Origin: Kribbella solani | Lineage (GTDB): Bacteria; Actinomycetota; Actinomycetes; Propionibacteriales; Kribbellaceae | Assembly: GCF_014205295.1 (NCBI RefSeq) | Contig: NZ_JACHNF010000001.1 | Span: 1,364,001 to 1,428,000, forward strand | Reading direction: 5' to 3' | DNA length: 64,000 bases | Shown here: positions 15,990 to 23,961 of the stretch, piece after piece | Layout: every line of letters begins with the position of its first letter | Numbering within the stretch: the first letter of the stretch is position 1 | Program-made: the position numbers and the translations under genes | Notes under the pieces: model-generated | Database searches by the model: none | What the model saw: only the letters and a program-made list of their open reading frames with translations | What the model was told of the DNA's origin: nothing

Positions 15990-17009
15990 ATGAACGAGAT
16001 CGAGCAGCGACGGGGTTGGCGACGGCGGCTGGTGACCCCCGTCCTCAGTGGGCTGGTCACGGTCGCCCTCGTGGTGTTCCTGCCACGCGCGGTCGGTTCC
16101 ACCTGGCGGGAGGTCGGATCGGTCCTCGGACAGGTGTCCATCCCCGCTCTGGCGATGCTTTCGGTCGTCTGGATCGCGGGGCTCTGGGCGCACTCGTTCG
16201 TGCTCGCGGCGTCGCTCCCAGGGCTGTCGAAGCGGCGCGGGCTGACCCTGAGCCTGACCGGCAGCGCGGTGGCAAACGTTCTCCCGCTCGGTGGCGCGGC
16301 CGGTACCGCGCTGAACTTCCGGATGGTCCGCCGCTGGGGTTTCAGCAAGGGCGCGTTCGGCGGGTTCCTCGCCGTCACGACGCTGCTGAACGTCGTCTCC
16401 AAGCTCGGCGTGATCGCGCTCGCGCTGCTGCTGGTGCCGATCCTGCACAGCGCGTCGGCCTTCGGCAAGGGCAGCCTGCTCTTCCTGCCGGTGCCGATCG
16501 CGGTACTGGCCGGGATCTGGATTCTGGTGGACGAACGGGCGGCCGTACTGATCGGCGCCGGGCTCGACAAGGTGCTTCGCCGATCTCGTCTGAAGGAGCG
16601 GTTGCCGCGGTTCCGGCGCCGTACGCTGACGCTGATGCGGACCGGCTGGCGGCCGATGACCGTCGGCATGGTCGCGTACCTCGCGCTCCAGCTGGCGCTG
16701 TTGTGGCTCTGCTTCCATGTCCTGCACGTCCCGCTCGGGCTCCCGGTCCTGTTCACCGCGCTGGCCGTCGAGCGGCTGCTGACCCTCGTTCCGATCACGC
16801 CCGGCAGTGCCGGCGTCGTCGAGGTGGGTACGACCGCCGCGCTCGTCGCGCTCGGCGGTGACCCGGCCGGGGTCGCGGCGGGGCTGCTGCTGTTCCGTGG
16901 GTTCACGTTCCTGATGGAGATCCCGGTCGGCGGCATCATGCTGGCGATCTGGACCTGGTTGCAGCACCGCACCGGCGGCGGTGCGCGCTCGCTCGGGGCG
17001 GTGGCGTGA
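15990..17009 (+). CDS. LPG synthase-type transmembrane protein (flippase-like, UPF0104)
   Basis: A 339-aa integral membrane protein with about eight helices; the segments SLTGSAVANVLPLGGAAGTALNFRM, VTTLLNVVSKLG and LVPITPGSAGVVEVG are hallmarks of the lysylphosphatidylglycerol synthase TM-region family (YbhN-like). No aminoacyl-transferase domain is attached, so lipid transport or flipping is more likely than lysylation. It overlaps the glycosyltransferase start by 4 bp and heads a chain that continues into apbE and a two-component system. Confidence 0.85.
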   Translation: MNEIEQRRGWRRRLVTPVLSGLVTVALVVFLPRAVGSTWREVGSVLGQVSIPALAMLSVVWIAGLWAHSFVLAASLPGLSKRRGLTLSLTGSAVANVLPLGGAAGTALNFRMVRRWGFSKGAFGGFLAVTTLLNVVSKLGVIALALLLVPILHSASAFGKGSLLFLPVPIAVLAGIWILVDERAAVLIGAGLDKVLRRSRLKERLPRFRRRTLTLMRTGWRPMTVGMVAYLALQLALLWLCFHVLHVPLGLPVLFTALAVERLLTLVPITPGSAGVVEVGTTAALVALGGDPAGVAAGLLLFRGFTFLMEIPVGGIMLAIWTWLQHRTGGGARSLGAVA

Positions 17010-18088
17010 TGCGGGTGGCGCTGGTCAGTGACTGTTACCTCCCGCGCCTCGGCGGCATCGAGCTGCAGGTGCACGACCTCGCCGTCCAGCTGATCCGGGC
17101 CGGGCATCAGGTCACGGTGTTCACCCTGACCGACGGTCCGCCGAGCGCGGGTGACGTACCGGTCGTGCGGCTGCCGTCGCTGACCGGCATGCCGTTGCCG
17201 GTGGCGGTGGAGCGGCTCCGGTACGAGCTGGCCGGGTTCGATGTCGTGCACTCGCATTCGTCGTTGGTGTCGCCGCTGGCCTGGCGGGCGGCGCGGATGG
17301 CGCGGACGGCGCTGATCACCATGCATTCGTTGCCTGGGTCGACGATGCCCTGGCCGGTGGCGCAGATCGATCGGTACGCCGGGAACGCGCAATGGACCGC
17401 GGTCAGCGAAACCGTGGCGAACCGGTTGCGGCGGTCGCTGCCCAAGGGATCGGTCAAGGTGCTGCACAACGGCGTCGACCCGGCCGCGTGGCGGGCGACG
17501 GCGCGTACGGAGCATCGGCCGACGATCGTGAGCACGATGCGGCTGGCCCGGCGCAAGCGCCCGGACGCGTTGCTGCGGACGCTGGAGAAGATTCGCGAGC
17601 TGACCCCGTCGGCCGTCGACCTGCGGGCGGTCATCGTCGGCGCGGGTCCGCGCGAGCGCGCGCTGGCCACCGAGGTACGCCGCAGCGGCATGGCCTCCTG
17701 GGTGGACCTCCCGGGGCGCCTGACCCGGTACGAGATTCAGGCGCTGTACGCCTCGGCGGATGTGTACTTGGCGCCGGCCGAGCTCGAATCGTTCGGTGTC
17801 GCGGCCCTGGAAGCACGGTGTGCCGGGCTGCCGGTGGTGGCGATGGCATCCGGTGGCGTCCGCGAGTTCATCCGTCCGGGGATCGAAGGATTCCTCGTAC
17901 ACGACGACACCGAGATGGCGCGTACGGTGGCGGCGCTGCTGTCGAACTCGACGGTTCTGGAGCGGATGCAGGCACACAACCAGAACACCGATCCGGTGAT
18001 GACCTGGGAGCGCGTGATCACGCAGCACGTTGCCGCGTACACGGCTCAGCTCGCTCTCAGCGAGCGGTCCCTAGCGTCAACTGCATGA
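17006..18088 (+). CDS. GT4-family glycosyltransferase
   Basis: A 360-aa GT-B fold enzyme. N-terminal YLPRLGGIELQVHDLA and FDVVHSHSS, then VLHNGVDPAAW and the donor-site segment APAELESFGVAALEARCAGLPVVA with the ExFGxxxxE motif are typical of family 4 retaining transferases acting on lipids or glycans. The sugar and acceptor are unknown. GTG 17006 or ATG 17009 may start translation; both overlap the upstream stop. Its stop overlaps apbE (ATGA). Pairing with a flippase-like protein suggests envelope glycolipid synthesis. Confidence 0.88.
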   Translation: MMRVALVSDCYLPRLGGIELQVHDLAVQLIRAGHQVTVFTLTDGPPSAGDVPVVRLPSLTGMPLPVAVERLRYELAGFDVVHSHSSLVSPLAWRAARMARTALITMHSLPGSTMPWPVAQIDRYAGNAQWTAVSETVANRLRRSLPKGSVKVLHNGVDPAAWRATARTEHRPTIVSTMRLARRKRPDALLRTLEKIRELTPSAVDLRAVIVGAGPRERALATEVRRSGMASWVDLPGRLTRYEIQALYASADVYLAPAELESFGVAALEARCAGLPVVAMASGGVREFIRPGIEGFLVHDDTEMARTVAALLSNSTVLERMQAHNQNTDPVMTWERVITQHVAAYTAQLALSERSLASTA

Positions 18089-18834
18089 GGCGAAGCTGGG
18101 CCGAGCAGGTGATGGGGATGCCCATCAGTGTGCTGGCCCGGGGCGAGCAGGCGCGGTCCGCGGTGGTCGAGGACGCGGTCCGGGACATGTACGCCGAGCT
18201 GGTCGAGGTGGATCGGATCTTCTCGCCGTACAAGCCGGACAGCTCAGTCAGCCGGCTGGCTCGCGGTGAGGTCGGCTGGGACGGCGTGGAGCCTCTGGTA
18301 CGGGACGTAGCCGAGCGGTGTACGGCGGCGCGCGCACTGACCGGTGGACTGTTCGACGCGGACGTACCCGGCGGGTGCTGGGATCCGTCCGGGCTGGTGA
18401 AGGGCTGGGCGGTGGAGCGGGCGGGGGAGCGGCTACGAGCGGTGGCCGGCGTCGACTGGTGCCTGAACGCCGGTGGTGACGTCCTTGTGCTCTGTGCCGG
18501 CGACGAGGACTTCACGATCGGGATCCAGGACCCGCAGGACCCCACTCGGGTGGTTGCGAGTCTGGCGCGGAACGGAGGCGCGGTGGCGACGAGCGGCACG
18601 TCGGCCCGCGGCGCGCACGTGTACGACCCGCGCACCGGCACCGAGGTGGCCACCCGCTGGCTCTCGGTGTCGGTGAGCGGTCCGTCGGTCGAGTACGCCG
18701 ACGTGCTGGCCACCGCGGCGTTCGTGGCCGGGGACGGCTGGCCGGAGGTACTGACGGTGCTGCCCGGGTACGAAGGCCTGGGGGTGCTTGCGGACGGCAA
18801 CTTGTTCTCCACCGTCGGCTGGGGCGTGGTATGA
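18085..18834 (+). CDS. apbE: ApbE, FAD:protein FMN transferase
   Basis: Transfers FMN from FAD onto a Thr of exported target proteins. The 249-aa protein has MGMPISVLA near the N-terminus, GGLFDADVPG, GLVKGWAVERA, LNAGGDVLV and GAHVYDPRTGTEVATRWLSVSV, the usual order of FAD and Mg contact segments. It starts at ATG 18085, overlapping the GT4 stop; a TAGCGT hexamer 8 nt upstream could also drive a leaderless transcript. The targets are probably the two SGAT proteins encoded at 22178-23148. Confidence 0.9.
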   Translation: MRRSWAEQVMGMPISVLARGEQARSAVVEDAVRDMYAELVEVDRIFSPYKPDSSVSRLARGEVGWDGVEPLVRDVAERCTAARALTGGLFDADVPGGCWDPSGLVKGWAVERAGERLRAVAGVDWCLNAGGDVLVLCAGDEDFTIGIQDPQDPTRVVASLARNGGAVATSGTSARGAHVYDPRTGTEVATRWLSVSVSGPSVEYADVLATAAFVAGDGWPEVLTVLPGYEGLGVLADGNLFSTVGWGVV

Positions 18835-19490
18835 CCGCGCGCATCCTCCTGGTCGAGGACGACGCCGACCTGGCCCGGTTGCTGGACCGGGCGCTCAGTG
18901 GCGAGGGGTACGCCGTGACGCGCGCCGGTGACGGTCACACCGGGCTGCACCTCGCGCTGACTCACCCGGTGGACGCGATGATTGTCGACCGTGGTCTGCC
19001 CGCCGTCGAAGGACTGGACCTGATCGCCCGGTTGCGCAGTCGCGGTGTCGGTACGCCGATCCTGGTTCTGTCGGCACGGAACAGTACGGCGGATCGGGTC
19101 GAAGGACTGGATGCGGGCGCTGAGGACTATCTGACCAAGCCGTTCGAGCTGACGGAGTTGATGGCTCGCGTACGTGCGCTGCTGCGGCGGCATCTCGATC
19201 ATGCGGTGCAGCTCGCGGTACCAGGTGGCGTACTCGATCTGGATCACCGGACCGTACGACGTGACGACGGTGCGTCGGTGGAGCTGTCCGAACGAGAGGC
19301 GGCATTGCTGGGCTTACTGGCGGCACGGCCTGGCGCTGTCTTCAGCCGGTCGGACCTGCTGGACCGGGTGTTCGACGAGGCGGAGTCGGAGACAGTTGTC
19401 GATACGTACGTGCACTACTGCCGGCGCAAGCTGGGGCGGGGCGTGATCAGCACCGTACGCGGGCTCGGGTACCGGTTGGGTGCGCCATGA
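18831..19490 (+). CDS. OmpR/PhoB-type response regulator
   Basis: A 219-aa two-domain regulator. Receiver: acidic pair Asp10-Asp11, phosphoacceptor Asp53 in MIVDRGLP, and the Lys in YLTKPFE. The C-terminal winged helix ends with VDTYVHYCRRKLGRGVISTVRGLGYRLG. ATG overlaps the apbE stop and the stop overlaps the kinase start, so it forms an operon with both neighbours. Probable targets are promoters in this cluster, such as the tandem repeat at 15947. Confidence 0.93.
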   Translation: MTARILLVEDDADLARLLDRALSGEGYAVTRAGDGHTGLHLALTHPVDAMIVDRGLPAVEGLDLIARLRSRGVGTPILVLSARNSTADRVEGLDAGAEDYLTKPFELTELMARVRALLRRHLDHAVQLAVPGGVLDLDHRTVRRDDGASVELSEREAALLGLLAARPGAVFSRSDLLDRVFDEAESETVVDTYVHYCRRKLGRGVISTVRGLGYRLGAP

Positions 19491-20719
19491 GCGCACGGCT
19501 GATCGGGGACGAGGTACTGGTCCGCCGCGCGGCGCGGGGCGTCGCCGTACAGGCTGCAGCCCTGGTGGCGCTTGCGATGCTGCTGCTGATCGCACTGGTC
19601 ACTGTGGTGGTCGTACGCGAGCAGACGAACGCTGCGGACGATCTGCTCCGCTCGGCGATCAGTACCGCTGACGACGTGGGTGATCCGCCTGCTGGGGCCT
19701 GGCTGGTGATGACGAACTCAGCTGGTACTACAACCTCGCCTGGTCTGCCTGCGAGCCTGCTGCCGGACCTGGCGACGCTGCGTACGGAGGCATCGGAGCA
19801 GGTTCATCTGAGTACCGTCGAGGACGACGACGGCGGCTATCGGATCGCTACTGGGTTGTCGAACGGCCGGCCAGTACAGGCGGTACTGGATCTGGCGACG
19901 ACCCAGCAGGAGCGTGCACGGCTGTTCCAGGCGATGGGGATTGCTTCCGGCGCGGCACTACTACTGGCAGTTCTGTTGGGCGTTCTGATCGGACGCCGGG
20001 CAGTGCGGCCGTTGGCACAGGCATTGACGTTGCAGCGCGCGTTCGTTGCCGATGCGGGGCATGAGCTGCGTACGCCGTTGACGCTGCTGAGTACGCGGGC
20101 CCAACTGCTCGAACGGTCGTTGCGGCGTGCGGATGCGGATGAGGACGTACTGGATGACGCTGACGGCGTACTGCGTGACACGCGGCGCTTGGCGGAGGTA
20201 GTGGACGACCTGCTGGCCGCAGCTGATCCACGCGGCATGGAGGACGGCCAACCGGTTGATCTGATCGGGATCGCTGCGGACGTCGCGGACAGTGCGGCGG
20301 CGCACGCGGGGGAGGCGGGCGTACGGCTGCGCTGGGAGAGCGAGCTGCAGTCAGCGCCGGCGTTGGGGACGGCGAGTGCGATTCGGCGCGCGACACTCGC
20401 TCTGGTCGACAATGCGATCGACCACACACCACGCGACGGGACGGTGCGGATCGCCGTACGGCGGCATCGTGGGGACCTGATCCTGTCGGTGAGCGACACC
20501 GGCCCTGGGATCGGACCGGAGGCCGCACAGCGCGTACTGCGGCGCTTCGACACGGGCGGTCACCGGTCGGGGCGGGCGCACTACGGGCTCGGTCTGGCGC
20601 TCGCGCACGACGTGGCGAACCGCCTGGGCGGACAGCTTCGCCTGGCGCCCGCTGACGTCGGCGCGACGTTCGAGCTGGTACTGCCTGCGCTAGCGGAGGC
20701 AGGTCCAAGGAAGGACTAA
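19487..20719 (+). CDS. Sensor histidine kinase
   Basis: A 410-aa membrane kinase: first helix around residues 22-42, an extracytoplasmic sensor loop of about 115 residues, second helix near 160-180, then the H-box FVADAGHELRTPL, N-box ALVDNAIDHTP and ATP-lid segments VSDTGPGIG and YGLGLALAHDV. Cognate to the response regulator directly upstream. The sensor loop is not a domain I recognise. Placed between apbE and the flavocytochrome, it may report envelope redox state. Confidence 0.93.
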   Translation: MSARLIGDEVLVRRAARGVAVQAAALVALAMLLLIALVTVVVVREQTNAADDLLRSAISTADDVGDPPAGAWLVMTNSAGTTTSPGLPASLLPDLATLRTEASEQVHLSTVEDDDGGYRIATGLSNGRPVQAVLDLATTQQERARLFQAMGIASGAALLLAVLLGVLIGRRAVRPLAQALTLQRAFVADAGHELRTPLTLLSTRAQLLERSLRRADADEDVLDDADGVLRDTRRLAEVVDDLLAAADPRGMEDGQPVDLIGIAADVADSAAAHAGEAGVRLRWESELQSAPALGTASAIRRATLALVDNAIDHTPRDGTVRIAVRRHRGDLILSVSDTGPGIGPEAAQRVLRRFDTGGHRSGRAHYGLGLALAHDVANRLGGQLRLAPADVGATFELVLPALAEAGPRKD

Positions 20720-20742
20720 GAATCAGCGGGCATCGTCGGAGC

Positions 20743-22164
20743 ATGACGTACCGCGGGCCAGCAGAGGTGATGAACCGGCCCCGGATCACCCACGCCCGAC
20801 GCAGGCCGCGCCGTACGCCCAGCTGGTGGCGTGATGCCATCGGAGTGCTGTGCTGGGTGACAGTACTGGTGGTGGTCGCGCTCTGGGTGTCGGGACGTGG
20901 CTTCCAGAACCTCCTGAGCGGCCCGGCCGACCTGCTCACGTCACTCGGGCGGCTGTCTGGGCTGGTGGCGGCTGATCTGCTGCTCGTACAGGTGTTCCTG
21001 ATGGCACGGGTGCCGATGATCGAGCGCAGCTACGGACAGGACGAGCTGGCACGAAGGCATCGGCTGGTCGGGTTCTGGTCGTTCAACCTCTTGCTGCTGC
21101 ACATCGGCCTGATCCTGGTCGGGTACACACTGCGCGACCACAACGACCTGGTACATGAGACGTGGTCGGTGGTCACTACGTACGGCGGCATGCTGCTGGC
21201 GACCGCTGCGACTCTTGCACTCACCCTGGTCGTGGTGACGTCGGTGCGTGCGGCACGACGCGCATTGCGGTACGAGTCGTGGCACCTGCTGCACTTGTAC
21301 GCGTACCTGGGCGTGGGTTTGTCGATACCGCATGAGATCTGGACCGGCGCCGACTTCACCACGTCGGCGTTGGCGCGTACCTACTGGTGGTCCGTGTACG
21401 GTGTCGCGCTCGGTGCGATCTTGTTGTACCGGGTGGCGCTGCCGTTGTGGCGTACGCTCCGGCACGGACTCACCGTGCGCGAGGTGATCCCCGAGGCGCC
21501 TGGTGTGGTGACGGTTCTGCTGGGTGGACGCGGGTTGCATCGGATGCCGGTGCAGGCGGGGCAGTACTTCGTGTTCCGGTTCCTGGATGGACCGGGGTGG
21601 TCGCGCGGCAACCCGTACTCGCTGTCGGCTTCGCCTGCACCGGATCGGCTGCGGGTGACTGCGAAGACGGCGGGGGATGGGGGTAGCCGGTTGGCGCGGG
21701 TACGGCCGGGGACACGGGTCGCGGTGGAGGGACCGTACGGGCGGCTGACCGCGGAGCGGCGGGTGACGGAACGCGTGGCGATGTTCGCGTGCGGCATTGG
21801 GATCACGCCGTTGCGGGCGTTGCTGGAGGAGCTCTCGTACGCGCCGGGTGACGCGGTGCTGGTGTACCGGGCGCATGACGCGGGTGATCTGGTGTTCCGG
21901 GAGGAGCTGGAGCATCTGGCGCGGGTACGGGGGATCACCGTGCACTATCTGCTCGGGCCGCGGATTCAGCGGCGTAAGTCGTGGCTGCCCGTCGGGGCGG
22001 AGGCGTGGTCGGACGAGGACGCCGTGCGGCGGGCGGTCCCGGAGCTGGAGCTGTACGACGTGTACGTGTGCGGGCCGGATCGCTGGATGGATGCACTGTG
22101 CGCGGCCGTACTGACGGCCGGACTGCCGGCGGGACAGCTGCACCAGGAGCGGTTCTCGTGGTGA
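20743..22164 (+). CDS. Ferric reductase-like transmembrane flavocytochrome
   Basis: A 473-aa protein with an N-terminal basic tail, about six membrane helices of the ferric reductase-like/NOX type with paired His (RRHRLVGFWSFNLLLLHIGL; ESWHLLHLYAYLGVGLSIPHE) for heme, and a C-terminal ferredoxin-reductase unit: GNPYSLSASPAPD for FAD, ACGIGITPLRALLEEL for NAD(P) and VYVCGPDRWMDAL. It should carry electrons from cytosolic NAD(P)H through heme to the outside. The next two genes encode exported FMN proteins that could receive them. ATG 20770 is a possible alternative start. Confidence 0.87.
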   Translation: MTYRGPAEVMNRPRITHARRRPRRTPSWWRDAIGVLCWVTVLVVVALWVSGRGFQNLLSGPADLLTSLGRLSGLVAADLLLVQVFLMARVPMIERSYGQDELARRHRLVGFWSFNLLLLHIGLILVGYTLRDHNDLVHETWSVVTTYGGMLLATAATLALTLVVVTSVRAARRALRYESWHLLHLYAYLGVGLSIPHEIWTGADFTTSALARTYWWSVYGVALGAILLYRVALPLWRTLRHGLTVREVIPEAPGVVTVLLGGRGLHRMPVQAGQYFVFRFLDGPGWSRGNPYSLSASPAPDRLRVTAKTAGDGGSRLARVRPGTRVAVEGPYGRLTAERRVTERVAMFACGIGITPLRALLEELSYAPGDAVLVYRAHDAGDLVFREELEHLARVRGITVHYLLGPRIQRRKSWLPVGAEAWSDEDAVRRAVPELELYDVYVCGPDRWMDALCAAVLTAGLPAGQLHQERFSW

Positions 22165-22177
22165 GAGGAGAAGACGT

Positions 22178-22711
22178 GTGAGGCGCGGGACGAGAGTGCT
22201 GATGTCGGTCACCAGCGTGGCGGTCGTAGCGGTTGCACTGAGAACCAGCGTGCATCCACAGACGGCTGCTGTTGGTGCAGCGGTCGTTGCTACTGCACCA
22301 CGTAGCGCGGCGCCACGCACCACGGCGCCACGCACCACGGCGCCACGCACCACGGCGCCACGCACCACGCCACGCGTCACCCGCCATCGCAGCAGTCCGC
22401 CACCCGCTCCGACAACAACCGCACCGAAGTCGGTTACTGCTACCGGTGGGGTTGTCGACACGCAGTACGGACCCGTGCAGGTAGGAGTCACCGTGCTGGG
22501 CAACCACCTCACCCAGGTACGTACGCTCCAGCACCCAAGCGGCGACGGCCAGACCAACCGCATCAACAGCTACGCGATCCCGCAGCTGGAACAAGAAGCC
22601 ATGAAGGCCGGAAACGCCCACCTGGACACGGTTTCCGGTGCGACCTTCACCTCGCAGGGCTACCGGCAATCACTCCAGTCAGCTCTCGACGCGGCGCACG
22701 GTGCGCGATGA
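22178..22711 (+). CDS. Exported FMN-binding domain protein (flavinylated), Pro/Thr-rich
   Basis: A 177-aa protein: N-terminal membrane anchor or signal (about residues 8-22), a 50-residue Ala/Pro/Arg/Thr linker with four APRTT-type repeats, then an FMN-binding domain with YGPVQVGVTV and the ApbE site DTVSGAT (acceptor Thr about 156), followed by FTSQGYRQSLQSAL. GTG 22178 follows GAGAGGAG. Ends in a 4-bp overlap with the second FMN-binding gene. It likely shuttles electrons outside the membrane. Confidence 0.85.
   Translation: MRRGTRVLMSVTSVAVVAVALRTSVHPQTAAVGAAVVATAPRSAAPRTTAPRTTAPRTTAPRTTPRVTRHRSSPPPAPTTTAPKSVTATGGVVDTQYGPVQVGVTVLGNHLTQVRTLQHPSGDGQTNRINSYAIPQLEQEAMKAGNAHLDTVSGATFTSQGYRQSLQSALDAAHGAR
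22311..22370. repeat. Four 15-bp tandem repeats in the linker of the FMN-binding protein
   Basis: Four near-identical units of CGCCACGCACCACGG (starts 22311, 22326, 22341, 22356). They code for the Pro/Arg/Thr spacer between anchor and flavin domain; copy number could vary by slippage without breaking the frame. Confidence 0.88.
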
Positions 22712-23148
22712 CCAGCCACTCGGAACGCCTACGCCGCAACCTGGCCGTCGGCGGCGGCACCGGCGTACTACTGCTGTTGCTGTTCCTCTACCCAACCAGC
22801 ACGAACCGCACCGAAGGACAGTCCACTCCGGCCGCATCAGCGGGCGTCGTCAGCAACTCAACCGGCGAACTGGTGATCAACGGTTCATCCGCTGGCACCC
22901 GGTACGGCCCGGTTCAGGTACGCATCACCGTCCGCGCCAACCGCTTGATCGCCGTCACCCCACTGGTGTATCCGAACGGTGGCCGCCGCGATCAGGAGAT
23001 CAGCACGTACGCGCTGCCTCAACTCACACACGAAGCACTGGCAGCCCAAACCGCCCACATCGACACGGTCTCCGGCGCCACCTTCACCTCGGACGGCTAC
23101 CGCCGCTCGCTCCAGTCCGCGCTGGACAGCGCGCACCTCACCAGCTGA
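22708..23148 (+). CDS. Exported FMN-binding domain protein (flavinylated)
   Basis: A 146-aa protein with one N-terminal hydrophobic helix (about residues 12-30, LAVGGGTGVLLLLLFL) and an FMN-binding domain ending DTVSGATFTSDGYRRSLQSAL; Thr125 is the expected flavin attachment site. It is closely related to the preceding protein, so the pair probably arose by duplication, with the repeat linker present only in the first. Overlaps the upstream gene by 4 bp and is followed by a hairpin terminator. Confidence 0.85.
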   Translation: MTSHSERLRRNLAVGGGTGVLLLLLFLYPTSTNRTEGQSTPAASAGVVSNSTGELVINGSSAGTRYGPVQVRITVRANRLIAVTPLVYPNGGRRDQEISTYALPQLTHEALAAQTAHIDTVSGATFTSDGYRRSLQSALDSAHLTS

Positions 23149-23162
23149 CCCGCGAAATGGCC

Positions 23163-23194
23163 GAGGCGGCCGTGGGTGATCCCACGACCGCCTC
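23163..23194. terminator. Hairpin terminator between convergent genes
   Basis: 14-bp arms (GAGGCGGCCGTGGG and CCCACGACCGCCTC) with one mismatch around TGAT. It lies 14 bp after the flavin operon and before the end of the convergent MT0933-like gene; no long T run, as usual in high-GC actinobacteria. Confidence 0.75.
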
Positions 23195-23210
23195 TGGACA
23201 GTGCTGGTGG

Positions 23211-23435
23211 TCAGGCCTGGCCGTCGTTCTGGGAGTCCAGTTTGCCGATCTGGTCCTTGGCGGCGTCGACACCCTGGTCGATCTTGTCGCCGTACTGGCC
23301 GCCGGTCTTCTCGTCGGCGAACTCGCCGGCCTTGTCCAGGCCCTCGCCGATCTTGTCGCTGTGACCGTCGACCAGGTCGGCCGCCTTGTCCTTCAGCTCT
23401 TCAGCAGCATTCTTGATGTTGTCGAAAACGCCCAT
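23211..23435 (-). CDS. MT0933-like small helical protein (annotated antitoxin family)
   Basis: A 74-aa charged amphipathic helical protein, MGVFDNIKNAAEELKDKAAD..., with repeated Lys/Asp/Gly segments, matching the MT0933/Rv0909-like family (PF14013) that databases call antitoxin. No partner toxin gene is adjacent, so an antitoxin role is doubtful; the composition also resembles CsbD/LEA-like stress proteins. GGAGA precedes ATG 23435. It follows the disordered protein gene by 14 bp on the same strand. Confidence 0.7.
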   Translation of the reverse strand: MGVFDNIKNAAEELKDKAADLVDGHSDKIGEGLDKAGEFADEKTGGQYGDKIDQGVDAAKDQIGKLDSQNDGQA

Positions 23436-23449
23436 GTCCTGATCTCCGC

Positions 23450-23785
23450 TCAGTTTCCGTAGCTGTTGTCGTTATCGTCGTTGTTACCGTAGCTACCGCG
23501 GTTTTCGTCGCCGCCGTCAGACTGCTGGTACCCACCGCGCTCGCCGTCATCGTTCGACTGCTGGTATCCACCGCGCTCGCCGTCATCGTTCGACTGCTGG
23601 TTGCCGCCGCGCCCGGTCTCGTCGTTCGACTGTCCGTACCCGCCGTCGTTCTGCGATTCCTCGCGCCGGCCGTAACCAGAGTCGTTGCCGGATTCCCCTC
23701 CGCTGGAATCCCGGCCGTACTCGTTGCCCTGGTCACCTGACCCGTAGTTGCCGTCGTTCTGGTTCTCTTCGTACGGATTGCTCAT
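23450..23785 (-). CDS. Disordered Gly/Asn/Ser/Asp/Gln-rich repeat protein
   Basis: A 111-aa protein made almost wholly of Gly, Asn, Ser, Asp, Gln, Glu, Arg and Tyr, with no hydrophobic core. A 36-bp unit (12 residues, QQSNDDGERGGY) is repeated at 23556-23591 and 23520-23555, with a diverged third copy. Tyr residues are spaced in Gly/Asn/Arg contexts like low-complexity condensate-forming or surface proteins. Function unknown. Its ribosome-binding site lies in a small palindrome (23789-23807). Lies between an ECF sigma gene and the MT0933-like gene, all on the same strand. Confidence 0.65.
   Translation of the reverse strand: MSNPYEENQNDGNYGSGDQGNEYGRDSSGGESGNDSGYGRREESQNDGGYGQSNDETGRGGNQQSNDDGERGGYQQSNDDGERGGYQQSDGGDENRGSYGNNDDNDNSYGN
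23520..23591. repeat. 36-bp tandem repeats in the disordered protein gene
   Basis: Two almost identical 36-bp units (23520-23555, 23556-23591) and a degenerate continuation from 23592. In frame, so repeat number can change protein length safely. Confidence 0.85.
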
Positions 23786-23788
23786 GCG

Positions 23789-23807
23789 ATATCTCCCCGT
23801 GAGATAT
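23789..23807 (-). promoter_or_regulatory. Hairpin over the ribosome-binding site of the disordered protein gene
   Basis: ATATCTC-CCCGT-GAGATAT, 7-bp arms. On the minus-strand mRNA the loop and 3' arm contain GGGGAGA, the likely Shine-Dalgarno sequence for ATG 23785. It may be an operator or an RNA element limiting translation. Confidence 0.4.
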
Positions 23808-23961
23808 AAGGTGAACCGGCCGCACCGGTTTCGTCCATGCGCGGCCGCGAGCCGGATGGCACGCGCTCTTTCCTACCGGAAGGTAGGAGGCCGCGCAAGC
23901 ACTCGGGTCTCGTGTTTCGCGCCCTTTCACGAAGAAGACATCAACGTTACTCAGCGGCTTC

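Noticed and set aside
15974..18028. A 684-codon minus-strand open frame
   Set aside because: Antisense to the flippase-like and GT4 genes, with a proline/arginine-rich composition and no motif.
23520..23611. Regular short repeats that could suggest a CRISPR array
   Set aside because: Units are directly adjacent without spacers and are in frame in a coding sequence.
23211..23785. Toxin-antitoxin pair
   Set aside because: The MT0933-like protein carries an antitoxin family name, but the neighbour is a disordered repeat protein with no toxin fold.
23873..23892. CCTACC-GGAA-GGTAGG hairpin upstream of the disordered protein gene
   Set aside because: A 6-bp stem without a T tract on either strand; too weak to call a terminator for the sigma factor gene.
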